Source of the DNA: Clostridia bacterium
Lineage (GTDB): Bacteria > Bacillota > Clostridia > Oscillospirales > CAG-272
DNA length: 64,000 nt
Assembly: GCA_017463125.1 (NCBI GenBank)
Contig: JAFTPV010000017.1
Location: 62,001-126,000, forward strand
Reading direction: 5' to 3'
Part shown: positions 34,640 through 43,006 of the stretch, piece by piece
Numbering within the stretch: the first letter of the stretch is position 1
How the letters are laid out: each line of letters begins with the position of its first letter
Notes under the pieces: generated by a model
What the model was told of the DNA's origin: nothing
The model's database searches: none
What the model saw: the letters and a program-made list of their open reading frames with translations, nothing else
Program-made: the position numbers and the translations under genes

Positions 34640-35653
34640 GGCGCAAATCAAAACCGCGATAACCGGGAATAAAATCAGACCTATGAATCCAAAGAGCGCG
34701 TACCCCACATATATGGCAATAAGAGTTATTAAGGGGTGTATCCCGAGATTTTCCCCAACTATCTTAGGCTCTGCAAGCTCTCTTATAACAACCGCTACTA
34801 CGAACAGAACGAGCAGCCCCACAGCCCGCACGTGCTCGCCAATAGCGAGCGAAAATATCGCCCAAGGAATCATAACCGTCCCTATCCCCAGAATCGGCAA
34901 AAGGTCTACAAGTGATACGAGAATTGCTACGCCGACAGCATTTTCTACACCGATGATCAAGAATCCAATCAGTACAATTGTGAAAATTATTAGCATTATT
35001 TGCAAATAAGACTTTACATATTTGCCTATAACAGTAAACAATCGACGTCTTGTATCTGACACGACGCGTCCGATTTTTTGCGGTAAATGTCTTTTTATGA
35101 CGGAGTTTATTCTCTCGAGGTCTACCGAAAAATAGACGAGCGATATAACCGTGATGATAACGAACAAAAAGCTTTTCGGCACAAAGGCGGCAATATCTGC
35201 TATCAGATTTCCGAGTGTGCTGATAACAGAGGAAAGCAGCTTTTCTATTCCGTCCCTTATGCTCTGCCCGAGTCCTTCTGCGTTTATGCCGTCGGGAAGC
35301 GGAAGGCTGGGATTTGCAAGCGTGTCAAGTATCATATACAGTGCACCGCTCTCGGACACGTCAGAGGCAAATCTCCAAAGGAAAGACGCAAGCTGCCATA
35401 CGAGAATTCCGACCACCGAGAATACCAAAAGCGTAAACAATATAGCCAGGGCGGGCCTTAATACCTTTGACGGAATATGCGTTATGGCGTTTAGCTTTTT
35501 TGCAGGCTCCCTCACAGTGAATGCGACCAGCCACGCGATAATAAACGGCAGTATCACCGGCAGAATATAGCGCAAAAATACGACTAGCAGTATCCCGCCG
35601 CAAACTATTCCCAAAAGCAAAAGGGCAATCTGTTCTATTTTTTCTCTGTTCAT
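34607..35653 (-). CDS. AI-2E family / YtvI-like multi-pass membrane protein
   Basis: A 348-residue membrane protein with two N-terminal helices, a polar extracellular or coiled region (about 85-150), and a C-terminal bundle with the ELAEPKIVGENLGIHPLITLIAIYVGYALFG segment typical of the AI-2E transporter (PerM/YtvI) family. In sporulating bacteria the YtvI branch is a sporulation integral membrane protein of unknown role; other branches export small molecules or act as sodium/proton antiporters. The clade is inferred from overall appearance. The last 11 codons overlap the converging GME-fold gene. Confidence 0.82.
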   Translation of the reverse strand: MNREKIEQIALLLLGIVCGGILLVVFLRYILPVILPFIIAWLVAFTVREPAKKLNAITHIPSKVLRPALAILFTLLVFSVVGILVWQLASFLWRFASDVSESGALYMILDTLANPSLPLPDGINAEGLGQSIRDGIEKLLSSVISTLGNLIADIAAFVPKSFLFVIITVISLVYFSVDLERINSVIKRHLPQKIGRVVSDTRRRLFTVIGKYVKSYLQIMLIIFTIVLIGFLIIGVENAVGVAILVSLVDLLPILGIGTVMIPWAIFSLAIGEHVRAVGLLVLFVVAVVIRELAEPKIVGENLGIHPLITLIAIYVGYALFGFIGLILFPVIAVLICALFDKDNSPEV

Positions 35654-35731
35654 ACTACCCCCGGCAAATAAATTATTTATTTAATTATAGACATCAATAT
35701 TAAAATATAATACAAAAAGGAGAAACAAAAA

Positions 35732-36205
35732 ATGATAGTAATCGAAATGGAAAACGGTCATAAAATCGAGATTGAGCTTTATCCAGAGACGGCACCCATA
35801 ACCGTAAAGAACTTTGAGAAGCTTGTATCCGAAGGCTTCTACGACGGTCTTACCTTCCACAGAGTTATCCCCGGCTTTATGATTCAGGGCGGCGACCCTC
35901 TCGGAAACGGTATGGGCGGTGCTGACGAAAATATCAAGGGTGAATTCCGAGCAAACGGAGTTAAAAACGACCTAAAGCACACTCGCGGCGTTATTTCTAT
36001 GGCAAGAGCCTTTGATCCGAACTCCGCATCATCTCAATTCTTTATTATGCACGCTGACGCACCCCATCTTGACGGTCAGTACGCCGCATTCGGAAAGGTT
36101 GTGTCCGGTATGGAGGCAGTTGACGAGATTGCGTCCATTCCTACAGACTATAACGACAGACCCAAGATTGCTATAAGAATGAAAAAGGTCTACATTGCGG
36201 AATAA
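35732..36205 (+). CDS. Cyclophilin-type peptidyl-prolyl cis-trans isomerase
   Basis: A 157-residue cytoplasmic cyclophilin that speeds proline isomerisation during folding. The pattern ETAPITVKNFEKLVSEGFYDGLTFHRVIPGFMIQGGDP carries the catalytic Arg, Phe and Gln, and further conserved parts are RGVISMARA, SASSQFFI and HLDGQYAAFGKV. No signal peptide is present. An AAAGGAG site lies before the ATG. It is followed by the fbp gene in the same direction, separated by a long hairpin. Confidence 0.95.
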   Translation: MIVIEMENGHKIEIELYPETAPITVKNFEKLVSEGFYDGLTFHRVIPGFMIQGGDPLGNGMGGADENIKGEFRANGVKNDLKHTRGVISMARAFDPNSASSQFFIMHADAPHLDGQYAAFGKVVSGMEAVDEIASIPTDYNDRPKIAIRMKKVYIAE

Positions 36206-36241
36206 TTTTAGACTTTTTACAGAATATGATTTAATATTTAC

Positions 36242-36291
36242 AAAAATCTCTGCTATAATTAAGTGAAAAACTTTTTATAGCGGAGATTTTT
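36242..36291 (+). promoter_or_regulatory. Promoter -10 box and SD-sequestering hairpin of fbp
   Basis: A perfect 17-bp stem (36242-36258 with 36275-36291, one G-T pair) ends on the base before the fbp ATG and contains its GGAG ribosome binding site (36282-36285) in the 3' arm. A TATAAT (36254-36259) with a weak upstream TTTAAT overlaps the 5' arm. Confidence 0.6.
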
Positions 36292-38235
36292 ATGTTACAA
36301 GAAAACGAAAAGAAATATCTTTCGGTACTAAGTGAAAAGTATCCGAATAAGGAAAGCGCCTCTGCCGAGTTAATATCTCTGGCAACCGAGCTTTATCTGC
36401 CTAAGGGAACGGAGCATTTTTTAAGTGATTTACACGGAGAGTACGAGGCGTTCTCTCATATTAGGAAATCCGCCTCAGGTGTAATAAGACGAAAGCTGGA
36501 TATGCTTTTTGCTGACAAGATGAGCCAAAAGGAGATTGCAGAGCTGGCGGCGATAGTCTACTACCCCGAGCAGAAGCTTGCCGAAAAGAGCTATGACGAT
36601 CCCGTATATGAAAAAATAATTCCTTCGCTAATAGAGTTGCTTTCCACCGTGAGCGCAAAATACACGAGAGCAAAGGTTACCCTGGCTTTGAAGGTTGCAG
36701 GCGAATACAGGAGGACTATCTACGAGCTTCTTTATTCCGGTACGGGTAACGTACGCGGCGAGCATCTATACAACTGTGTAAAAACTGTAATACGCATAAA
36801 GGAGGCAAAAAGCTTTACTGTTGCAATATCCTCTGCGATAAAGCGGCTTGCAGTTGACAGAGTTCACATCGTTGGCGATATTTTCGACAGAGGAGCGCGT
36901 CCTGATAAGATACTCGACGAGCTTATGAGTGAGCGCGCCGTTGATATACAGTGGGGTAATCACGACATTTTGTGGATGGGTGCCGCATCAGGCTCACCCG
37001 TCTGTATTATGGGAGTGCTTTTCAACTCGCTCAGCTACTCAAACCTTGACTTTATTGAGATTGGCTACGGTATATCTCTGCGTCCTCTTGCGGAATTTGC
37101 AACCGAGATATATCTCGGCACTCGCATTGAACCGTATTATCCCAAGGGGGACGACGGCGGTGTTGCAATAATGCGTGATAACGCAAGACTGATCGCTGCA
37201 ATGCGAAAGGCTTGTGCCATTATGATGTGGAAGCTAGAGGGCGAGGTTATTTTACGCCGTCCGGAATTCTTAATGAACGACAGGCTCCTTCTTGAAAAAA
37301 TCTCGGGGGATAGTATTCTGATAAAAAATAAGGAATTTAAGCTTCTTGATTTTGATTTTCCAACTATTAATAAGGCTTCCCCCTACGAGCTATCCGCAAG
37401 AGAAAGGGCGATAACCGAATATCTTGTAAAAGCCTTTCAAAGCTCGGAGAAGCTGGGACGCCACGTTAATTTCCTCTACCGCTTTGGCAGTATGTATAAG
37501 ATATATAACAGGAATCTACTCTTTCACGGGTGTATTCCACTTGATAAGCACGGCGAATTCTTGGCGCTTGATGCTGCGGGAGGCAGACGCGGGCGTGAGC
37601 TAATGGACTTTTGCGACTCGGTAGCACGCGACTGTCACTTTGCCGACGAGGGGAGCGCGAAAAAAGACTTCGGCAGAGATTTTATGTGGTTTTTATGGTG
37701 TGGAAAAAATTCACCACTTTCGGGAAGGGAGCGGATAACCACCTTTGAGCGATTGTTGATAGACGACGAGGATATGCACAAGGAACCGCGAAACCCATAT
37801 TACAAGGTTTGGGACTCCCCTACCCTGGCAGAAAAGGTACTTTCGGAATTTGGTGTCGGAGGTGTGCGCTCGCATATAATCAACGGTCACATTCCCGTAA
37901 AGAAGGGAGATACTCCAATTAAAGCAGGCGGAAAGCTTATCCTTATCGACGGAGGGTTCTGTCACGCCTTCCTTGGGCGGACGGGTATTGCCGGCTACAC
38001 GCTGATATACAACTCAGAAGGAATGAGAATTTCCGCGCACGAGCCATTTGCGGGTAAGGACGAGGCAATAAAAAACAATGCGGATATCGTATACGATACC
38101 GCCGTATTTGAGTCGGAACGTGAGAGGATAAAAATCATTCAGACAGACGAGGGAAAGAAAATAATTGATAAAATATCCGATCTTATGCTATTAAAAGAGG
38201 CATACGAAAAGGGTGAGATAACGGAAAAGGGCTGA
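36292..38235 (+). CDS. fbp: Fructose-1,6-bisphosphatase, class III
   Basis: This gluconeogenic enzyme removes the 1-phosphate of fructose 1,6-bisphosphate. The 647-residue length and the calcineurin-like motifs define the class III (Firmicute) type: LSDLHGEYEAF near 44, VGDIFDRGARPDK near 200, WGNHDILWMG near 222, and NGHIPVKKGDTPIKAGGKLILIDGG near 540. The gene sits alone after the cyclophilin gene. Its ribosome binding site lies in a long stem that would form only in read-through transcripts, so translation may depend on which promoter is used. Confidence 0.95.
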   Translation: MLQENEKKYLSVLSEKYPNKESASAELISLATELYLPKGTEHFLSDLHGEYEAFSHIRKSASGVIRRKLDMLFADKMSQKEIAELAAIVYYPEQKLAEKSYDDPVYEKIIPSLIELLSTVSAKYTRAKVTLALKVAGEYRRTIYELLYSGTGNVRGEHLYNCVKTVIRIKEAKSFTVAISSAIKRLAVDRVHIVGDIFDRGARPDKILDELMSERAVDIQWGNHDILWMGAASGSPVCIMGVLFNSLSYSNLDFIEIGYGISLRPLAEFATEIYLGTRIEPYYPKGDDGGVAIMRDNARLIAAMRKACAIMMWKLEGEVILRRPEFLMNDRLLLEKISGDSILIKNKEFKLLDFDFPTINKASPYELSARERAITEYLVKAFQSSEKLGRHVNFLYRFGSMYKIYNRNLLFHGCIPLDKHGEFLALDAAGGRRGRELMDFCDSVARDCHFADEGSAKKDFGRDFMWFLWCGKNSPLSGRERITTFERLLIDDEDMHKEPRNPYYKVWDSPTLAEKVLSEFGVGGVRSHIINGHIPVKKGDTPIKAGGKLILIDGGFCHAFLGRTGIAGYTLIYNSEGMRISAHEPFAGKDEAIKNNADIVYDTAVFESERERIKIIQTDEGKKIIDKISDLMLLKEAYEKGEITEKG

Positions 38236-38256
38236 TTGTTAATCAGCCCTTTTTGT
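38226..38256. terminator. Bidirectional terminator holding two stop codons
   Basis: AAAGGGCTGATT (38226-38237) pairs with AATCAGCCCTTT (38241-38252), followed by TTTG. The stops of fbp (38233-38235) and of the converging HAD gene (38239-38241) both lie in it. Confidence 0.85.
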
Positions 38257-38898
38257 TAGATATTCGGTGACGTCGCTTGGAGATTCTGCAATATAATCAA
38301 ATCCGGCAGCCGAAAGCTCATCCTTTGAACCGTGACCCCACAGCACGCCGATACAATCTGCACCTAAAGCGCGGGCGCCCTCTGCGTCAAATCTACGGTC
38401 GCCGACAAGCACGGTTTTATCAGAAGACTCACCCACCCCTTCAAGAACATACCTCAATATATCCGATTTTCTGTGTCTGGAGTCGTCCTCGCTTGCACCG
38501 CCGATAAAATCAAAATACGAATCAAGCGCAAAAAGACGTAAAATTCTCTTGGCAATTTTTTCGGGCTTTCCCGTTGCGACAGCAAGTTTATAGCCGCGTG
38601 CTTTCAGCTCCGAGAGCATTTCGTGTATATCCGGATATATATCGTTCTCACGCCAGCCATAGACGTTGTAATACTCACGGTAGGTTTCAATCATTTCAAC
38701 CACTTTTTCAAAAGAAAGATTGAAATCCAACTGCCAGACGTCGTGTATCGGCGGTCCAATATATCTTTTCAGCCATTCTCTTGACGGATAGGTGATACTG
38801 TGCTTTTTCAACGCGTACTCAAAACCCGTAAGCTGCCCACGCTCGGGATTTGTAAGCGTACCGTCAAGATCGAAGGCAATTACCTCGTATTTTTTCAT
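38239..38898 (-). CDS. HAD-superfamily hydrolase (phosphoglycolate phosphatase-like)
   Basis: A 219-residue HAD IA enzyme with a small helical cap. Motif I is FDLDGTLTN (residues 9-17), motif II is VATGKPEK, motif III is the RKSDIL lysine and motif IV is VGDRRFDAEGA. The cap has the FEKVVEMIETYREYY helix. It resembles phosphoglycolate/pyrophosphate phosphatases (Gph, PpaX), but exact substrate is open. Its start overlaps the stop of the WYL regulator gene upstream (ATGA), so the two are coupled. Confidence 0.86.
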   Translation of the reverse strand: MKKYEVIAFDLDGTLTNPERGQLTGFEYALKKHSITYPSREWLKRYIGPPIHDVWQLDFNLSFEKVVEMIETYREYYNVYGWRENDIYPDIHEMLSELKARGYKLAVATGKPEKIAKRILRLFALDSYFDFIGGASEDDSRHRKSDILRYVLEGVGESSDKTVLVGDRRFDAEGARALGADCIGVLWGHGSKDELSAAGFDYIAESPSDVTEYLTKRAD

Positions 38899-39878
38899 TT
38901 TTCGTATACCTCCACCGTGTCGCGCAGTCTTTCAAGAAGCTCCTCTCTCACCGCAACCGGCGCGAGTATCCTCATATCCTTACCAAATCCAAGCACCCAC
39001 GCAAAGAAATTAGGGCTTAACATAACCCTTAACGAAACACGGAAGCCAAACTCGGTCTTGATAAACGTATTTTGCATACCAAAGCGGTCTATAATAACGC
39101 CGGCAAGCCTTTCCCTACATTCAAGAGTCACAAGCTCTTCCCTGCCGCCGTACATTCCGAATATTTTGTTAGAATATTCTGCAGGATTGAAGCGGGCACA
39201 CGCCGCCTCATCCTTTGCCTCGGCGCTTACGGTAAGCTCTGCCATTTTATCTACCCTGAAATTCTTACTCTTTTCATCTCGGGAATCGTATCCGACAAGA
39301 TAATAATTATCGTCACTTCGGATTAAGGCCATCGGGCTGACAAGATATGCCGCGCCGCCGTGCCGGAAGGCTCTGCGCTTGTCGCTGGTGTAATCAAAAT
39401 ACTTGAAGGTTATTTTCACTCCCGCATTTATTGCGGCGTGTATTTTGTCTATATTTTCAATCGAGGCATCGTTCATCGTCTTTACTCTATCCTCTACGTA
39501 CACCTGCCTTGATAGCTCTCCCGAATGATATTTCCCCGCGAATCCGCGAAGCTTCTGTATCAGATCTCTGCTCTTCTCTGCAGTTATAAAGCGCGAAGAG
39601 GCGGCAGCGTCGGTAAGCATCTTTAGCTCCGCTATCTCAAACGGTCTTTTACCAAGAGAATATTTCGGCGGTCTTGTGGGCAAAGTAATTATGTCAAAGC
39701 CCATCTCCGTAAGGGTCATAAGATCGTCGTATATGCTCTTACGCTCTGCGGTGATACCGTAATCGGAAAGCAAGGATATTATCTCGCTCATAGATATTCC
39801 GTGAGATTCATCGGTTTCTCTTATAAATATCTGAAGAAGCCTGATAAGCTTCTGCTTTTGTTTTTCTGCTCTTGCCAT
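38895..39878 (-). CDS. WYL-domain transcriptional regulator
   Basis: A 327-residue protein with an N-terminal winged helix-turn-helix (SEIISLLSDYGITAERKSIYDDLMTLTEMGFDI, residues about 25-65) and a central and C-terminal WYL-like region (AINAGVKITFKYFDYTSDKR, YLVSPMALIRSDDNYYLVGYDSRDEKSKNFRVDKM, then GMQ and FGFRVSL parts). WYL proteins sense ligands, often nucleic acids or small molecules, and repress or activate nearby genes. The ATG at 39878 has a GGAGC site; the longer frame to 39917 lacks one and would cross the promoter. It is coupled to a HAD phosphatase gene. Confidence 0.88.
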   Translation of the reverse strand: MARAEKQKQKLIRLLQIFIRETDESHGISMSEIISLLSDYGITAERKSIYDDLMTLTEMGFDIITLPTRPPKYSLGKRPFEIAELKMLTDAAASSRFITAEKSRDLIQKLRGFAGKYHSGELSRQVYVEDRVKTMNDASIENIDKIHAAINAGVKITFKYFDYTSDKRRAFRHGGAAYLVSPMALIRSDDNYYLVGYDSRDEKSKNFRVDKMAELTVSAEAKDEAACARFNPAEYSNKIFGMYGGREELVTLECRERLAGVIIDRFGMQNTFIKTEFGFRVSLRVMLSPNFFAWVLGFGKDMRILAPVAVREELLERLRDTVEVYEK

Positions 39879-39907
39879 ATATGCTCCAATTAAAACCGTT
39901 TTTATAT

Positions 39908-39936
39908 ATGATACCACAAGCGCTCGGCTTTGTCAA
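39908..39936 (-). promoter_or_regulatory. Promoter of the WYL regulator-HAD pair
   Basis: TTGACA (39931-39936), 17 bases, TATCAT (39908-39913) on the minus strand. Confidence 0.7.
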
Positions 39937-39960
39937 GAATATTGTCCAATAAAACGGACA

Positions 39961-39990
39961 GAGGCCGAGCCTTCGGCCCGACCTCTTTTT
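39961..39990 (-). terminator. Terminator hairpin after gdhA
   Basis: An 11-bp stem with a three-base loop (39961-39971 with 39975-39985). On the minus strand it follows gdhA and continues TGTCCGTTTTATT; the longer T-run is on the plus side. Confidence 0.65.
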
Positions 39991-40008
39991 CAAAATAAAA
40001 TATTACTA

Positions 40009-41358
40009 TTAAACAACACCCTGTGCCATCATAGCGTCGGCAACCTTAATGAAGCCTGCAATGTTCGCACCTGCAACAAGATCGTCGCCAAGTCCGTACT
40101 TGTTAGCGGCTTTAACCGATGCATCAAATATGTTCTTCATAATCATCTTAAGCTTTGCGTCAACCTCTTCCGCAGTCCAGGAGTAGCGCATAGAGTTCTG
40201 GCTCATCTCAAGACCGGAGGTAGCAACGCCACCTGCGTTAACCGCCTTGGAGGGAGCGACGATAACGCCCGCGTCCTTAAGCATAGCAACCGCCTCGTTG
40301 GTGGTAGGCATATTAGAAACCTCGACGTAATACTTCACGCCGTTTGCGATAATCTTCTCAGCGTCAGCCTCACGAACCTCGTTCTGAGTTGCGCAGGGCA
40401 TAAGAATGTCTGCCTTAACGCCCCAGGGCTTCTCGCCCTTGAAGAAGGGAACGCCGAACTTATCTGCATAATCCTCAACTCTGTTACGGCAGGACGCACG
40501 CATCTCGAGCATATAATTTATCTTCTCGGGAGTGTTGATGCCGTCCTCGTCGTAAACGTAACCGTCAGGACCGGAAATGCAGATAACCTTACCGCCAAGC
40601 TCGGTAACCTTCTTAACAGTACCCCAAGCAACGTTACCGAAGCCGGATACGACGAAGGTCTTACCCTTTATATCATCGCCAAAGTGCTTCAGCATCTCAC
40701 AGGTGTAATAAACCGCGCCGTAGCCTGTCGCCTCGGGACGAATGAGAGAGCCGCCGTAGGTAAGTCCCTTACCGGTAAGAACTCCTGTGAACTCGTCACG
40801 AAGCCGCTTATACTGGCCGAAGAGGTAACCTATCTCTCTTGCACCAACGCCGATGTCACCTGCTGGAACGTCGGTATCAGCGCCTATGTATTTCTGAAGC
40901 TCGGTCATAAAGCTCTGGCAGAAGCGCATAACCTCGGCGTCACTCTTGCCCTGGGGGTCAAAATCAGCGCCACCCTTACCGCCGCCCATAGGGAGAGAGG
41001 TAAGAGAGTTTTTGAAGGTCTGCTCAAAGCCGAGGAACTTTATTATAGACTCGTTTACAGAAGGATGGAAACGAAGGCCACCCTTGTAAGGACCGATAGC
41101 GGAATTGAACTGAATACGGAAGCCTCTGTTAACCTGAACCTTACCGTTATCATCAACCCAAGGAACACGGAACTTGATAATTCTCTCGGGCTCTACCATA
41201 CGCTCGATTACACCGCGCTCGATGTACTCGGGGCTCTGCTCGAGAACAGGCTCGATAGATTCGAGAACCTCTTTAACAGTCTGATGAAACTCAGGCTCGC
41301 CGGGGTTTCTCTTGATGACAGTTTCCATTAGCTCGTTAAGATACTGTAGCTTAAACAT
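40009..41358 (-). CDS. gdhA: NADP-type glutamate dehydrogenase
   Basis: This hexameric enzyme reversibly aminates 2-oxoglutarate to glutamate and links nitrogen assimilation to carbon flow. The 449-residue protein has the substrate-binding segment GPYKGGLRFHPSVN, the catalytic lysine region LPMGGGKGGADFDP, the DVPAGDIGVGAREIG motif and the nucleotide fold VVSGFGNVAWGTVKK. The 445-450 residue length and the pattern fit the bacterial biosynthetic class; NADP preference is inferred from the subgroup. The gene is monocistronic, with promoter and terminator. Confidence 0.95.
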   Translation of the reverse strand: MFKLQYLNELMETVIKRNPGEPEFHQTVKEVLESIEPVLEQSPEYIERGVIERMVEPERIIKFRVPWVDDNGKVQVNRGFRIQFNSAIGPYKGGLRFHPSVNESIIKFLGFEQTFKNSLTSLPMGGGKGGADFDPQGKSDAEVMRFCQSFMTELQKYIGADTDVPAGDIGVGAREIGYLFGQYKRLRDEFTGVLTGKGLTYGGSLIRPEATGYGAVYYTCEMLKHFGDDIKGKTFVVSGFGNVAWGTVKKVTELGGKVICISGPDGYVYDEDGINTPEKINYMLEMRASCRNRVEDYADKFGVPFFKGEKPWGVKADILMPCATQNEVREADAEKIIANGVKYYVEVSNMPTTNEAVAMLKDAGVIVAPSKAVNAGGVATSGLEMSQNSMRYSWTAEEVDAKLKMIMKNIFDASVKAANKYGLGDDLVAGANIAGFIKVADAMMAQGVV

Positions 41359-41391
41359 AATATACTCCTAGGTAAAAAATTAGTACATCTT

Positions 41392-41420
41392 ACTATACCA
41401 CAAATATTTGGAAAAATCAA
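41392..41420 (-). promoter_or_regulatory. Promoter of gdhA
   Basis: TTGATT (41415-41420), 17 bases, TATAGT (41392-41397) on the minus strand, then AGGAG before the ATG at 41358. Confidence 0.65.
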
Positions 41421-41565
41421 TAGGCTTTTAAAACTTTTTAGAGCGCTTTGCAATTTTTTTATTTTTTCTTGCAAATTACGACTGTTTTTTTGTTGAAAAA
41501 ATGCGTTAAATGCATTTTTATGCAAATCAAGTCGTGGAATTCTGGCAAAATCGAGGATATTTTTC

Positions 41566-42966
41566 TTGTATAAACGAAATGCACTCTCCCTTAGGCTGAA
41601 AAGGCCTGTTACAGCCTCGCTAAGCTACATGATAGCGGGGGCAATGACGAAGCTGATAGGAATAATATCAACTCCGATATTCACAAGACTCTTAAGCGGT
41701 GAGGAATACGGCAGCTACACCCTCTATATGAGCTATCTTGGACTTGCTACAACGGTTGCCGCCGCCTCTATCTCCGCACAGGTATTGTACCGAGGGTTTG
41801 AAAAATACAAGGGCGAGGAGGAGGGGTTCGGCTACACAGCGTTAGTAGTCGGCGAGAGCTTTTCGCTGCTTTTATCGCTGATTTTTATTTTTACCACCTC
41901 CTTGACGGGTCTTGAGGCAGATATGATTTTCGCGCTATCGCTTCAGCTTATGACAGATACCGTGCTTAATCTTACCTTCGCAAGATACAGATACAAATAC
42001 AATTACAGACGCATAATTTATATAAACCTTTTTACCTCTGCCCTATCGCCCCTTATCGCCATAGCACTAACGGTTGGCGCGGGTGTAGGTTATAAGGGAC
42101 GAGTTTACGCACTCCTAGGGGTTTCTCTGATTGCGGTAGCACCTATCGCCATAAGCACTGTGCGCCAAGGAATAGAAAAATTTGACCGAAGGAAAGCCAT
42201 ATATATAATAAAAAATTCCTTTCCTCTTATACCAAACGCGGCAGCGGCGGCTCTAAACGCCGAAATAGACAAGCTGATGATAAGTGCGCATCTCGGAGCG
42301 ACAGCCCTAGCAAAATATTCTATAGCACACACCTTGGGACTGGGGCTTGGATTTCTCGTTACGTCCCTAAATTCAGCACTCTACCCCTGGGTAATACGAA
42401 AGCTGTCTGCAAATAAGACCGAGCAGCTCATACCTCTGATAAGACTGATACTCTCTTCGCTCGGTGCGCTGATTATGGTTCTGACCTCGCTCGTTCCGGA
42501 AATATTCGGTCTTTTAGCCCCGACGGAATACGGCAGCGCAAAATACGCATCAATCCCTCTTGCTCTTTGCGCTATCCCCGCCTTTGCAACCTCATTTATT
42601 ACCACCTGTATAGTATATGCCGAAAAGAGTCCTTACACCACCCTGAGCGCCGCCGCATCCGCCTTGACAAGTCTGATGTCCAGCGCAATACTGATACCAA
42701 GATTCAACTATATTGGAGCGGGAATTTCATTGCTTTTATCCAATGTAATAGCGCTTTTTGTAAACTACATTTTACTTTATCGATGTAAAATGGCTCGTTT
42801 TATTTCTCCCAAAGACGTCGCCACGTCATTTGTTTTATCAGCAATTTTTAGCATTTCGTGTGCTCTATGTTATCCTTATTTATGGGCAAGAATACTCCTT
42901 CTAATTATCCCTTCGGTAATTATACTGAATTCAATTTTCAGCTTAAAGGATTACGTCACCGAATGA
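41566..42966 (+). CDS. Wzx-like polysaccharide flippase
   Basis: A 466-residue membrane protein with about 12-14 helices of the MOP superfamily polysaccharide branch. The N-terminal IISTPIFTRLLSGEEYGSYTLYMSYLGLATTVA is typical of Wzx/RfbX O-antigen and exopolysaccharide flippases, which move undecaprenyl-linked oligosaccharides outward. The start is a TTG with GAGGAT nine bases upstream; the first internal ATG would cut into the first helix. It is isolated from glycosyltransferase genes, which is unusual for a flippase. It differs in sequence from the SpoVB-like protein at 31008-32534. Confidence 0.8.
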   Translation: MYKRNALSLRLKRPVTASLSYMIAGAMTKLIGIISTPIFTRLLSGEEYGSYTLYMSYLGLATTVAAASISAQVLYRGFEKYKGEEEGFGYTALVVGESFSLLLSLIFIFTTSLTGLEADMIFALSLQLMTDTVLNLTFARYRYKYNYRRIIYINLFTSALSPLIAIALTVGAGVGYKGRVYALLGVSLIAVAPIAISTVRQGIEKFDRRKAIYIIKNSFPLIPNAAAAALNAEIDKLMISAHLGATALAKYSIAHTLGLGLGFLVTSLNSALYPWVIRKLSANKTEQLIPLIRLILSSLGALIMVLTSLVPEIFGLLAPTEYGSAKYASIPLALCAIPAFATSFITTCIVYAEKSPYTTLSAAASALTSLMSSAILIPRFNYIGAGISLLLSNVIALFVNYILLYRCKMARFISPKDVATSFVLSAIFSISCALCYPYLWARILLLIIPSVIILNSIFSLKDYVTE

Positions 42967-42970
42967 TTAA

Positions 42971-43006
42971 GAAAGAAAAAGACGGCTTATGCCGTCTTTT
43001 TCTTTC
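42971..43006. terminator. Strong bidirectional terminator between the flippase gene and the glycosidase operon
   Basis: A perfect 16-bp stem (42971-42986 with 42991-43006) with a TTAT loop and A/T-rich outer parts. It serves both converging units. Confidence 0.9.
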
